Positions 53,808 through 63,751 of a DNA stretch of 64,000 nucleotides are shown piece by piece. The stretch lies in contig CAZVQW010000005.1 in assembly GCA_964629475.1 (NCBI GenBank), forward strand, positions 62,001-126,000, in the 5' to 3' direction. Within the stretch, counting starts at the first letter, position 1. The number at the start of each line of letters is the position of its first letter. The notes under the pieces were generated by a model, which saw only the letters and a program-made list of their open reading frames with translations, ran no database searches and had not been told where the DNA came from. The stretch comes from SMWD01 sp964629475 (GTDB taxonomy: Bacteria > Pseudomonadota > Gammaproteobacteria > Steroidobacterales > GCA-2729495). Made by a program: the position numbers and the translations under genes.

Positions 53808-55178
53808 CTAGCTTCCACTCCATTGATCGGCCTCGATCACGCTTGCGCGGAAATGCCTGAGGTTGGCGATCAGAAATCCGATTGCCAAAATGCCCGCACC
53901 AATCACCACGCAGACAATGGAGTAGCGCAGCGCCGCATCATCGCCAAACACATAGTCGGTCACCAGGGCGACCGATGTTGAGCCAAGAATCAGGCCCAGA
54001 ATACCTATCACGAAGTAATAAACCGCGGTGGTCACGGCACGCATCTGATTCGGCACGATCATCATCAGGGATGCCGCACCGGTCGCCGAAGGCATGGCCG
54101 CACCTACCGTGGCCGGAAACAGCATCACCACGGCCAGCTCAGGTGTGGACATCAACGGCGCTGCAATCGAGAACGCGATCAGTATCAGCACACCGACCAG
54201 GGTCGCACGCATGTGCCCGTCGCGATGACCCCGCTTGTACAGCCAGTCACCCATCCAGCCGCCGAGTGCGACACCGGTAGGCCCGGCGAACAATACGACC
54301 AGGCCATAGGCTTTGCTGATCTCCGGGTACGTCCAGCCCCAGGTGCGAACGAACATCGTGGGGATCCAAAACATAAAGGCATAACCGATGATCGTGACGA
54401 CCGACATGCCCAGAAACAACGTGCCGTAGGTTCGCCAGCGCTGCAACAGGAACTGCACGACCTGCTTCATCGGCATCACTTCCTGGGGTCCGCCCGCCTG
54501 CTCCTGCATCTGTATCTTGTCCTGACGAACGGGCTCCTTGATCGTAGCCATGAGGGCGGCGACGATCAGACCCGGCAGCCCCACCCATAACAGCACGGTC
54601 TGCCACGCGGCGAGTTCGCCCACCATCGGCAGACTCACGGTCGGCGCAGTGCTGACATAGCCGATGACCTGGCCGCCGACCAGCATGGCGATCCCGCCGC
54701 CAAGCGAAATACCCAGGCTGTAAAAGGCAATAGGCTTGCCGCGCCGTTCCCTGGGAAAATAGTCGCTGATCATTGACAACGCGGACGGGTTCAGTGGCGC
54801 CTGACCGAAACCGACGCCGAGGCGCGCCAGAAACAGGTGGGTGAAATTTTTCGCCAGCCCGCAGGCAGCCGTCATCAGGCACCAAACGGTAATACCAATC
54901 GCGATCATGCCACGGCGACTGCGCCGATCCGCCATCCGGCCCAACGGTATCGCGAGCACGGTATAGAAAATGGCAAAAGCCAGACCCAGCAACAGGCTCA
55001 TCTGAGTGTCGGTAATGCCAAGGTCATTTTTTATCGGATCCACCAGCAGGGACAGGATTTGCCGGTCCAGAAAGGACAAGGCATAGGCGATGGTTAATAC
55101 AATGACGACATACCAGCCATAAGCTGGCGCCGGATACGTTGACGTTGCTGCAGTATCGGCCCTGGTTGTTTCGGTCAC
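53808..55178 (-). CDS. MFS transporter, Spinster-like
   Basis: 456 residues, 12 helices, starting with a helix-1 motif YALSFLDRQILSLLVDPIKNDL typical of the Spns-like/hexuronate group, then GRMADRRSRRGMI. Substrate unknown, possibly an organic acid or lipid. GTG at 55178 chosen because GGGGGAG lies 7 bases upstream. Confidence 0.85.
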   Translation of the reverse strand: MTETTRADTAATSTYPAPAYGWYVVIVLTIAYALSFLDRQILSLLVDPIKNDLGITDTQMSLLLGLAFAIFYTVLAIPLGRMADRRSRRGMIAIGITVWCLMTAACGLAKNFTHLFLARLGVGFGQAPLNPSALSMISDYFPRERRGKPIAFYSLGISLGGGIAMLVGGQVIGYVSTAPTVSLPMVGELAAWQTVLLWVGLPGLIVAALMATIKEPVRQDKIQMQEQAGGPQEVMPMKQVVQFLLQRWRTYGTLFLGMSVVTIIGYAFMFWIPTMFVRTWGWTYPEISKAYGLVVLFAGPTGVALGGWMGDWLYKRGHRDGHMRATLVGVLILIAFSIAAPLMSTPELAVVMLFPATVGAAMPSATGAASLMMIVPNQMRAVTTAVYYFVIGILGLILGSTSVALVTDYVFGDDAALRYSIVCVVIGAGILAIGFLIANLRHFRASVIEADQWSGS

Positions 55179-55286
55179 TGCCGTTCTCCCCCTGTAGTGA
55201 ACGCCGATCATACCTGACGTTGATCAGGACAGACAGAACGTTACCGCGTAGTCACCATGATCGACCAGCGTAACCTGATTTATCAG

Positions 55287-56390
55287 TTATCCGGTTGCGA
55301 AGGTCGGCGACTTCGCAGCTGAGAAATTTCCCAGTGAATGAATTCCAGGCAGGTACTGCAGGCCGGCTTCAAAATCAACCAGCCTGTTGACCAGGTAAAA
55401 CACGAACATCGTTGACAGCCAGTCGGCAAATTCCGCCTCGGAGCCAAGATGCTTGCGCATATTAATCATGATCCATGAGAAATGTTCCCAGGTATCGAAA
55501 CATGAGTCACAATCCCGGTCGATCCCGGTGCAGCAGCGGCGCGTGGTCCTGAAGTCGGCATTGTACACACGGAAATGCTTGTTGTACGGCTTGCCGTTTT
55601 GCAGTCTTTCCCGATTGGCTGCGCTGTTCGTCGACAGATTGGTGCAGACATCATAGCCCCACTGTTCGTCATACAAACGTCCGGAGGTAACGACCTGGTT
55701 GAAATAGTGCGTCGTGTAGAACTTGTCGGGATAACGCTCGATCATGCGGTCTATTTCTGACTGCACCGCATCAAACCCTTGCCGATAGTCGAGCTGGCCG
55801 CCAAGCTTTGCCACATCACTGTAATAGTTGATCAGCACCCGGTTGCCGTTGTCGATGCACTGGCTCACCACGCTCTCGATCTCGTCGGCACAGCCCGGCG
55901 CCACCGTGTAGTACCAGAAAGCGCGGGGGTCATCGCGGTAGTTTGCCAATGCGGTGGCAAAATAATCCTGCTTACCATCACCACGCAACGCGGCATCGGT
56001 TTGATGATCGCCCCAGACCGCTATACCCAGGGGCATATTCTCGAAACCTTCATAGGGGATTTTTATCAGGCCGTTGGTGGCCACATTCATCTTGAAGTTT
56101 TCGTAGATCTTTTTTAGCCGGCCCGGCACCAGCGCAGGCTCGCCGCCAACGACCGTAATAAAATTGGTGCCGCGCGCCTGCTCTTTTTGCAACAGCGCAT
56201 CAAAAGCGCAATCATCCTGGCCAATGCGAACCCGATCCATACCCTCGGCATAGTAGTAGCAACCGCTGCAACGAAGGTTACATTTACTGGTAATATCCAG
56301 CGCAATTGAGCGTATCGGCCCCACTGCACGAATCGCATCGTACATGCCTTTCAGAAGCGGGTCTTTGAGGTACGAGCTGAGTCGAGTCAT
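55287..56390 (-). CDS. Radical SAM protein with extra cysteine motif
   Basis: 367 residues. Radical-SAM cluster C-x3-C-x2-C (CNLRCSGC), VGGEPAL as the SAM-binding loop, and NVATNGL downstream. A C-terminal cysteine cluster RRCCTGIDRDCDSCF may hold an auxiliary FeS centre, SPASM-like. I do not recognise the specific family; no peptide substrate gene was seen beside it. Divergent from the M1 aminopeptidase (144-base gap). Confidence 0.8.
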   Translation of the reverse strand: MTRLSSYLKDPLLKGMYDAIRAVGPIRSIALDITSKCNLRCSGCYYYAEGMDRVRIGQDDCAFDALLQKEQARGTNFITVVGGEPALVPGRLKKIYENFKMNVATNGLIKIPYEGFENMPLGIAVWGDHQTDAALRGDGKQDYFATALANYRDDPRAFWYYTVAPGCADEIESVVSQCIDNGNRVLINYYSDVAKLGGQLDYRQGFDAVQSEIDRMIERYPDKFYTTHYFNQVVTSGRLYDEQWGYDVCTNLSTNSAANRERLQNGKPYNKHFRVYNADFRTTRRCCTGIDRDCDSCFDTWEHFSWIMINMRKHLGSEAEFADWLSTMFVFYLVNRLVDFEAGLQYLPGIHSLGNFSAAKSPTFATG

Positions 56391-56533
56391 CAGCAAAGTG
56401 TACACGATACGATCGGATCCACAGGATCTGGCCCATAAAATCTGGCAACCGGAAAAACATGTGCCGGTCATCACTCCGGGAATTGTTTTTCTTTAAAACA
56501 CAATTCCAGATATCAGCAGAACAGAGAAAAAAT

Positions 56534-59248
56534 ATGAATGACATCCTTACAAGAAAAAACCTATGGCTGGCCGGTATTTTTCTGTTTTTCATCTTGTTAA
56601 CCGCCTGTGCCAAGCAAACCGACATCATTGCCGGTTCCGAAACACCATTTCGTTTGCCCGATACCGTTCACCCGGAACGCTACCGGCTCGACCTGACTAT
56701 TATTCCTGACACCGACCATTTCTCCGGTCGTGTCGAAATCGAAATCAGGATCAATGAGCCGGTTGATGTCATCTGGCTACACGGAAAAGATCTTGAGGTT
56801 GCTGCAGCCAAGATCATCAAGGATGACGGCACCACTGTAGACGCAAAATATAGCGAGGTGACAAATGACGGCATGGCGCGCCTGGACCTGCCCGGAACAC
56901 TGCAACCGCAAAATGCAACGCTCAGCCTGAACTACACCGCACCTTTCAAGGCAACGCTGAATGGTCTTTACAAAGTTGAAGTCGGTGACGATTCATACGG
57001 CTTCACACAATTTGAAAGTATCTATGCACGCAGGGCATTCCCCTCCTTCGATGAACCACGCTTCAAGACACCATTCGACATCTCTATTACGACACGCTCG
57101 GAATATCATGCTGCCGGCAATACTCTGCCGACTGAAGAGGTCGGACTTGCCGATGACCTGAAGCGAACCACTTATGCAACGACCGAACGACTTCCGACCT
57201 ATCTCGTGGCCTTTGCAGTCGGACCGCTGGATGTTGTGGAGTGGGAACCGATCCCGCCTTCAGCCCACCGTGACCGACCGATTCCCCTGCGTGGACTGGC
57301 GGTACGCGGGCAAGGCAAACGCATGACCTGGGCCCTGGAAAATACGGCTGAGCTGCTGACATGGCTGGAAGACTATTTTGCGATCGAATACCCCTACGAC
57401 AAGCTGGACATCGTTGCCGTTCCGGATTTTGCATCCGGTGCGATGGAGAATGCCGGGCTGATCACTTACCGAGAACCACTCTTGCTGTTCGGCGACCAGC
57501 CTTCCGTCAATTTGCAGCGGCGCTATGCAATGACGCATGCACATGAACTGAGCCACCAGTGGTTCGGCAACCTGGTCACGATGCCATGGTGGGATGACAT
57601 CTGGCTCAACGAAGCATTCGCCAGCTGGATTCAGGCCAAGGCGGCGCATGACTGGGGACCGGAATACCGCTTCGACCGCAATACCCAGGCACGGGCGATC
57701 AACGCAATGTCCGTTGACAGTCTGACCACAGCACGCCAGATACGACAACCGGTCAATGATTCCGGCGCGATCCTCAATGCATTCGATGGCATCACTTACC
57801 TCAAAGGCGCCGGAGTATTGCAAATGATCGAACGCTATCTCGGCGAGGACAATTTTCGCGCAGGAATTCGCAATTACATGCGCGAACATGCATTTGGTAG
57901 CGCTACGGTCTATGACCTGATCGCTGCACTGACCGCCACCTCGGGAGCAGACAAAGATGTGAAGGGTGTCTTTGAAAGCTTCCTGTTCCAACCGGGCGTG
58001 CCCTATATCGACGTTGCGGTTCAATGCACCGGTAACGAGGTAACGGTTAACCTGGCCCAGGAACGCTATCTGCCGCTGGGCTCAACCGGCGACCGCAACC
58101 AGAACTGGAATATACCGGTCTGTCTTGCCTGGGGTACGGACACGGAACGCAACGAAGAATGCATACTGCTGACCGAGAAAAAGCAGACCGTTTCCCTGTC
58201 TGCTGCCAACGAGTGTCCGACATGGCTGATGCCTAATGCCGGCGGCGCCGGGTACTATCGCTGGAACCTGGATGATACGGGCATGAAGGCCTTGCGCGGA
58301 GTGTTCAATACCACACTGAATGTCCAGGAACGCATCTCGGTTGTCGATAGTCTGACGGCCGGGATCAACAACGGTTCGACGACTACCGGTACCCTGATCG
58401 ACATGCTCCCGGAGATCGTCGCCGCCAAAGAGCGTACCGTCGTAATTTCCCCGCTGGGAACCTATCGGAAGATCCTGAGCAAACTTCTGGACGATGATCT
58501 TCGCGAGGTAGCCAGAAATCATGCCGACGGCATATGGTCCCCACGCCTCGCGGCGCTGGATGAACCTGACGGCGCGGAATCGGCAGTTGAAGCGACGATG
58601 CTGCGCAGTTATCTCGTCAACTTTCTGGCGCTGGATGTCCGTTCGGCAACCCTGCGCAATGACCTGACAAAAGCCGCCCACCGATTCATCGGCTATCAGC
58701 AGGACGGCACCTTGCATGGTGATGCACTGGATCCCGACGTACTCACCACCGCCCTGACGGTCGCTGTTCAGGACAGCAGCCGGGAATTCACCACGGCCCT
58801 GATCGTGCAACTCAAGGCCAGTGACGATCAACGCGTGCGGCAGGCCATCATCACCGCATTGGCCAACGCGACGGATCCCGTCATCATCAGCGATATTCGC
58901 AGCCTTGTCATGAGCGATGCAGTACGCAGCAATGAGCGGCAGACCTGGATGAACATCATTCTTAATGATGACAGCCGTGATCAGAACTGGCCCTGGGTTC
59001 AGGAGAACCTGGACCAGATCCTGGAAAATGAATCTGACCGTATTGCCAGGGACGCCTCCAGATCGTTCGGACGATGGTTTTGCTCCGCTGATGAAGCGGC
59101 CGAATTAACCGCCGTATTCGAGGATCGCGTCGATCAGTATATCGGCGCACGACGCATCTACGAACAAACACTGGAGAGCATCAGCTTGTGTACCGCCTTC
59201 AGGGAGAAGCATTCCACCAGCACAACTAAATATTTCTCAAAACTGTAG
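56534..59248 (+). CDS. M1-family aminopeptidase lipoprotein
   Basis: 904 residues. Lipobox LLTAC near residue 22 (FFILLTACAK), then the M1 fold: GAMEN motif (SGAMENAGLITYRE, ~300), zinc site HELSH (337-341) with the third ligand Glu at ~360 (WLNEAFA), and an ERAP-like C-terminal domain. A cell-envelope peptidase removing N-terminal residues. ATG at 56534 preferred because the lipoprotein signal begins there; the frame is open to 56459. Confidence 0.9.
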   Translation: MNDILTRKNLWLAGIFLFFILLTACAKQTDIIAGSETPFRLPDTVHPERYRLDLTIIPDTDHFSGRVEIEIRINEPVDVIWLHGKDLEVAAAKIIKDDGTTVDAKYSEVTNDGMARLDLPGTLQPQNATLSLNYTAPFKATLNGLYKVEVGDDSYGFTQFESIYARRAFPSFDEPRFKTPFDISITTRSEYHAAGNTLPTEEVGLADDLKRTTYATTERLPTYLVAFAVGPLDVVEWEPIPPSAHRDRPIPLRGLAVRGQGKRMTWALENTAELLTWLEDYFAIEYPYDKLDIVAVPDFASGAMENAGLITYREPLLLFGDQPSVNLQRRYAMTHAHELSHQWFGNLVTMPWWDDIWLNEAFASWIQAKAAHDWGPEYRFDRNTQARAINAMSVDSLTTARQIRQPVNDSGAILNAFDGITYLKGAGVLQMIERYLGEDNFRAGIRNYMREHAFGSATVYDLIAALTATSGADKDVKGVFESFLFQPGVPYIDVAVQCTGNEVTVNLAQERYLPLGSTGDRNQNWNIPVCLAWGTDTERNEECILLTEKKQTVSLSAANECPTWLMPNAGGAGYYRWNLDDTGMKALRGVFNTTLNVQERISVVDSLTAGINNGSTTTGTLIDMLPEIVAAKERTVVISPLGTYRKILSKLLDDDLREVARNHADGIWSPRLAALDEPDGAESAVEATMLRSYLVNFLALDVRSATLRNDLTKAAHRFIGYQQDGTLHGDALDPDVLTTALTVAVQDSSREFTTALIVQLKASDDQRVRQAIITALANATDPVIISDIRSLVMSDAVRSNERQTWMNIILNDDSRDQNWPWVQENLDQILENESDRIARDASRSFGRWFCSADEAAELTAVFEDRVDQYIGARRIYEQTLESISLCTAFREKHSTSTTKYFSKL

Positions 59249-59281
59249 CTGCTAATAAATGAGACCTCCTCTTACTCAACA

Positions 59282-59541
59282 CTACCCATGCCTGCGCAAC
59301 TCGGGAATCACTTCCGCGGCAAGTGCCTCCATCTGCTCGACAGGCTGATCGACTCGAGCAACGGCACATTGCCGGCCACCTGATCCTGAACCCATGCACT
59401 GTCGAAACCGAGTTGCTCAGCCCGCTGCAGGGCGGTGCACACGAACTGCATGTCGGCCTGACCGTCGAGAAAGACCTGCGGAATCGGAATACCGAATCTC
59501 AGTGGTTCAGCAGGCACGCCGGCCCCGAGTACTGCTGTCAT
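59282..59541 (-). pseudogene. LLM oxidoreductase remnant: ends kept, middle deleted
   Basis: The first ~70 codons read as an LLM N-terminus (AEPLRFGIPIPQVF, ERAEQLGFDSAWVQDQ-like AEQLGFDSAWVQDQVAG) up to NVPLLESISL. The next bases in another frame encode the C-terminal end QPVEQMEALAAEVIPELRRH then stop (59282-59284). A normal LLM protein has roughly 230 more residues between. So an internal deletion with a frame shift joined the two ends. The ATG overlaps the stop of the intact LLM gene upstream (TAATG), so the two formed an operon. Confidence 0.85.
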
Positions 59542-60581
59542 TAAAGTAATTCTTCGGCCAGCACGCGCAGCGCGTCGATTGATGCACCGCCAACCAGCAT
59601 CGAGCCGATCTGACCACTGCGGCCGGCTTCTTTCCAGACTGCAAGACGCTCGCGGATCCGTTCGGCGGGACCGACTAACGCGCAATCATCGACGAGTTGA
59701 TCCGGCACGAGTTGTGCAGCTTCGACCTTCTTGCCCGTCAGATACAGTTGCTGGATTCGTCGGGCCTGATCCTCATAGCCCATACGTACCGCGTAGTCAT
59801 TATAAAAATTATGTCCGGGCGGCCCCATGCCACCGATATAAAGTGCGAGATAAGCCTTGACGCTCGCACGACATTGATCGAGATCGTCACCCATGACGAC
59901 ACTGACCATCGGCGCCACATCAAAATCGGCCAGCGTCCGGTCACTCCCGGATTTCGCCAGGCCTTCTTCGATAAACGGTCCGATCAGATCGCAGCGCTGC
60001 GGATTCATCCAGACCGGAAATACGCCCTCGGCCACCTCGCCCGCGCAACGCAGGCCCGCGGGTGTGATCGCCGCCGTATAGATTGGAATCGGATATTGCG
60101 AGTGCAGAATACTTTTCATCGGCCGGCCGACACCCTTCGCATCCGCGCCACGGTACGGAACCTGGTAGTGATAGCCTTCATGTTCGAGAGGCGCACGGCG
60201 AGCAAAAATCTTGCGCAGGATCTCGACGTATTCCCGCGTCCGGGTCAATGGCCGACCATACGCGACGCCGTGCCAACCCTCGATGACACCGGGGCCGGAC
60301 GGCCCGATACCCAGAATGAATCGCCCGCCGGACATGGCGCTCAGCGTCATCGCGGACATCGCCGTACAGGTCGGCGTACGCGCCGGCATTTGTACGATCG
60401 CCGTCCCGACCTTGATGCGCGACGTTTTTGCCAGCACCCATGCGGCGGGTGTTAACGCGTCGGAGCCATAGGCCTCGGCAGTCCAGACCGAATCGAAACC
60501 GAGTCGCTCGGCTTCCATAATCTGTTCCATAGGGAGTTCGACCTGCGCCGGAGAATAACCGGCCATAAGTCCCAGCTTCAC
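59541..60581 (-). CDS. LLM-family (F420-dependent type) oxidoreductase
   Basis: 346 residues, luciferase-like barrel: GLMAGYSPAQVELP, AERLGFDSVWTAEAYGSDALT, VGTAIVQMPARTP, GIGPSGPGVIEGWHG. The AEAYGSDA and GPSGPGVIEGW stretches mark the branch usually assigned to F420-dependent LLM proteins. A GTG start with an AGGGGTG site upstream. Coupled to the broken LLM gene after it. Confidence 0.85.
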   Translation of the reverse strand: MKLGLMAGYSPAQVELPMEQIMEAERLGFDSVWTAEAYGSDALTPAAWVLAKTSRIKVGTAIVQMPARTPTCTAMSAMTLSAMSGGRFILGIGPSGPGVIEGWHGVAYGRPLTRTREYVEILRKIFARRAPLEHEGYHYQVPYRGADAKGVGRPMKSILHSQYPIPIYTAAITPAGLRCAGEVAEGVFPVWMNPQRCDLIGPFIEEGLAKSGSDRTLADFDVAPMVSVVMGDDLDQCRASVKAYLALYIGGMGPPGHNFYNDYAVRMGYEDQARRIQQLYLTGKKVEAAQLVPDQLVDDCALVGPAERIRERLAVWKEAGRSGQIGSMLVGGASIDALRVLAEELL

Positions 60582-60664
60582 AATGACACCCCTGTAAATA
60601 TCAGCTGGCGGCTAAAGAATTACCGCCCGACAGCGCCCATAGTGAACGCAGCTGAATGGGCGCG

Positions 60665-61294
60665 TCAACAGTCAGGCATATATTCGTCCGCCTGCCTGCC
60701 GGTCTGGTCCGCTTCGTCATCCTCAAGATCAACGATCCCGGGGTCAACGATTCCGGGATTACCGGCCATGGGTTCGTTCAACGACCCTTCGTCAACGGCC
60801 TGCAGGCGATTCGTCAATTCATCACGCTCGCTCTCAAGTCGATTGACCTCATCGAACACGACCGAAGCACCTGCCTTCAACACGCTGAGCTCAGTCTCGC
60901 TATCGCGCGCAATGATAGTCGCGCGAATCGTCTCTTCGGCATGATCGGTCAGTTCGCGACGCAGTTCGACAACCTTCTTGCTTTCTTGCTTGACGGCCTG
61001 ACGCATGGTATCCAGCTCCGTATCACGGAATTCCAGTGTCTGCTCCATGTCATCGAGCGATGCACGCAACGTTTCGAGTTCATCGACCGATGCGGACAGC
61101 TTTTCAGTGGTTGTCTCGGCCTCTTTCTGGACCACCCGCAAGTTGGCTTCCAACGCCCGTATCGTATGATCCTGCTCGGGCGCCTCCAGGCCGACAGCGC
61201 GAGCGCCGACATAGGCGGCAAATTTTGCAGCAAGCCAACCGAGCAGGAAAGCAACGAATCCCAACAGCAACGGCAAGCCAAATAAATTCGACAT
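60665..61294 (-). CDS. Membrane-anchored coiled-coil protein
   Basis: 209 residues: one helix at the start (FGLPLLLGFVAFLLGWLAAKFA), then a long heptad-rich helix (about 45-165, e.g. SASVDELETLRASLDDMEQTLEF) and an acidic low-complexity tail (EDDEADQTGRQADEYMPD). No family recognised; possibly an envelope or septal scaffold. Confidence 0.7.
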   Translation of the reverse strand: MSNLFGLPLLLGFVAFLLGWLAAKFAAYVGARAVGLEAPEQDHTIRALEANLRVVQKEAETTTEKLSASVDELETLRASLDDMEQTLEFRDTELDTMRQAVKQESKKVVELRRELTDHAEETIRATIIARDSETELSVLKAGASVVFDEVNRLESERDELTNRLQAVDEGSLNEPMAGNPGIVDPGIVDLEDDEADQTGRQADEYMPDC

Positions 61295-61388
61295 AACCCG
61301 CACTCAACTCTGAAAAGTGGAACGATTAATTTATTCGGTCTCTCATAACCATTCCATGGACCAGTTCTCAGAATTTCACGTGCCGTGG

Positions 61389-63554
61389 CTAACGATTGTC
61401 CTCATTCTGGCTCTCATCCCGGCCCCCGTCTTGCCCTTGCCTCTTACTCTTACCCTTGTCCTTGCCCTTGCCTTGGCCCTGTTCGGGCAACGCATACGCC
61501 AACAGATAATCAGTCACGCCTTGTGGGAAATACCAGCTATGCCCGCCGGCTGCGATCACGATGAACTGCCGACCATCGGCCTCATACGTCATCGGTGTAG
61601 CCATTGCCGAAGTCGGCATGGTGTCCTGCCAGAGTTGCTCACCAGTATCGATATCGAAAGCACGGAACCGGGAGTCGGCCGTCTCCCCGACGAAAATCAG
61701 ACCGCCACCCGTCACAATCGGACCACCGGCTAACGGTACCTTCACGCCCCAGTTCAGCGGCAAAGGAACCGGCAACAGATTGTCCAGCACGCCGAAGGGG
61801 ATTTTCCATTTAATTTCCCCAACCGACATATCGACCGCCACGAGCTGACTCCAGGGCGGAGCGGTGCACGGCGTGGAAAATGGCGAAGATAGCTGGCCCT
61901 GCTCGATCGCGTACGGCGTACCCTCTATATAGCCCGGCGCCTGTGTCGGCACGCCCGCCAGCGGCAATTTCGCTGTGTCCGGGTCGACCTCCTCGATCGG
62001 CACCAGGCGAATGAAATAAGGGAGCTCCGATACCGGTGCGATCAGCATGTTGCGTTCGGGATCGAATGCGCCACCGCCCCAGTTGCTGGCACCACCGGCA
62101 TGCGGATACATAATCGTGCCCCGGGTTGAGGGCGACTCATACAGGGGCCCCCAGCGTAACGCCTTGATCATTTGCCGACAGATGCTGCGGTCGAAAATTG
62201 TCACTCCCCACGCATCATCCGGCGTAATACCCATTCTGACGAGTGGCGGCGGCTTGACCGTGAACGGCTGGGTTGGCGACAACTGCTCGCCGGGAATGCC
62301 GTCGGTCGAGACCGGTCGCTCCTCGATCGGGAACAGCGGCTCGCCCGACTCACGATGAAAGGCAAACACCATTCCCGACTTGCTTAACTGGATGACAACC
62401 GGGATCAGTTCTCCATCGCGGCGAATATCGGTAACAATGGGTGGTGACGGCACGTCGCGGGCCCAGACATCGTGATGCACGAGCTGAAAATGCCAGACTA
62501 CTTTACCTGTCGAACCGCGCACGGCAACAATGGAACTGGCATAGCGATTGTCGCCGGGCCGGTGGACACCCCAGAAGTTAGGTGCCGCACTCGCCGTCGG
62601 CAGGAACAGCAGATCCCGCTCACTATCGGCTGACATGATCGTCCAGACATTGCCGCCGCCGACGTTTTGCGGTGTGGCATCAAGCCCGTTGGCAGCGATA
62701 CGCACGAGCGGATCAAACGTCCAGCGCAGTTTGCCGGACCGCGCATCGAAACCACGAACGGCGCCGTTGACCGATTGCGCGCTCTTGAGTTTGTTCGACG
62801 TGGTCGTCACCACAACCACGCCGTTGATCACGGCGGCGGGAGCCAGCAATTGCATGCCGATAACACCTTGCGCCGGTTCCATCGCCTCGACTAAGGGACG
62901 CACATCCACGACGCCGTCGGCGCCGAATCCGGGGCACCGTTCTCCGTCACGGGCATCGATGGCCATCAGGCGCAGATCCGGGAGCGGCAGGAATAACCGG
63001 GTCGCACAGCGCTTGTCCGGTGCAGCTTTGGGATCGCGCCACTGGCTCAGTCCCCGGCATTTGAAGTGACCCGCGTACGGGACCTTGCTGAACTCGGGTT
63101 CGAACGTCCAACGCTCAGCACCGTTGCGCGGATCCAGTGCGATGACCTTGGTAAAAGGCGTACAGACGATCAGATGACCGCCCGCCTCTTCAGGTAACAG
63201 AATGGGCGTCGCCTGGAAATCGATGAAACGCTCAAGCTTCGGGTTTTCATCGACCGCACCGGTACGATAAACCCAGGCGAGTTCGAGGCCGGCGACGTTG
63301 TCGCGATTAATCTGCTCCAACGCTTAAAAACGGCTGCCGCCCTCGTCACCGCCGTAATGCATCCAGGTCTGTGCCACGACACCCGAGCACGGTTGCAAAA
63401 TAAACAACGTGATCCAGATTACTGTCGGGACAGCGACTCGATTTATTTGCAGTGGTCCGAGCAGAATAGCCACCGAAATCAAAAAATACAGCTCGCACAG
63501 TAGCAAAATGCCCGGAATCCGACAGCCTGTCGGCAGGCCGTAACACAATCGCAT
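61389..63554 (-). pseudogene. PQQ-dependent dehydrogenase with in-frame stop
   Basis: Second quinoprotein of the kind at 9799. Frame from ATG 63554 codes two hydrophobic helices (IPGILLLCELYFLISVAILL; VIWITLFIL), then AQTWMHYGGDEGGSRF, a TAA at 63324-63326, and without frame change ALEQINRDNVAGLELAWVYR and the rest. The paralog reads GGSRHAELTQI there, so the TAA fits a Ser TCA to TAA change. The body is otherwise full (~640 residues). A TTG could restart translation at 63320, but the product would lack the signal. The C-terminus has an unusual Gly/Lys tail (GQGKGKDKGKSK). Sequencing error is the alternative. Confidence 0.8.
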
Positions 63555-63566
63555 AACGTCAAGACG

Positions 63567-63603
63567 CGCCCGGTTAAGGGCGCGTCCGACCCGTAACCGG
63601 GCG
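63567..63603. promoter_or_regulatory. 10-bp inverted repeat in the PQQ gene leader
   Basis: CGCCCGGTTA ... TAACCGGGCG, just before the second PQQ gene start. On the minus strand its loop contains CGGGTCGG, complementary to CCGACCCG of the terminator stem before it, so alternative pairing is possible. Confidence 0.55.
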
Positions 63604-63614
63604 ACACGGTCTGG

Positions 63615-63678
63615 AAAAAAAAAGCGCCGGGTCGGTATTTCAACCTCGGCTAAGGGGAGCCGAGTAACCGACCGGCGC
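63615..63678 (-). terminator. Strong Rho-independent terminator upstream of the PQQ gene
   Basis: On the minus strand, a GCGCCGGTCGGT stem with an inner CTCGGCT/AGCCGAG stem ends in nine Ts. It stops transcription arriving from the right before the PQQ gene start (63554). It is either the end of an RNA gene or leader from beyond this point, or an attenuator for the PQQ gene. Confidence 0.8.
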
Positions 63679-63751
63679 AGTGGGGAAGGCGTTGGAGGTT
63701 CGCGCCGCTTCCCATTAACATAATGTAAGGTATCACCTATGTTGAAACAAT

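Noticed and set aside
55219..55232. FNR box before the Spinster-like MFS gene (TTGATCAGGACAGA)
   Set aside because: Single half site only.
59308..59685. 125-codon frame as an intact small protein
   Set aside because: The reading before the Met at 59541 overlaps the intact LLM gene, and the last ten residues come from the frame-shifted junction.
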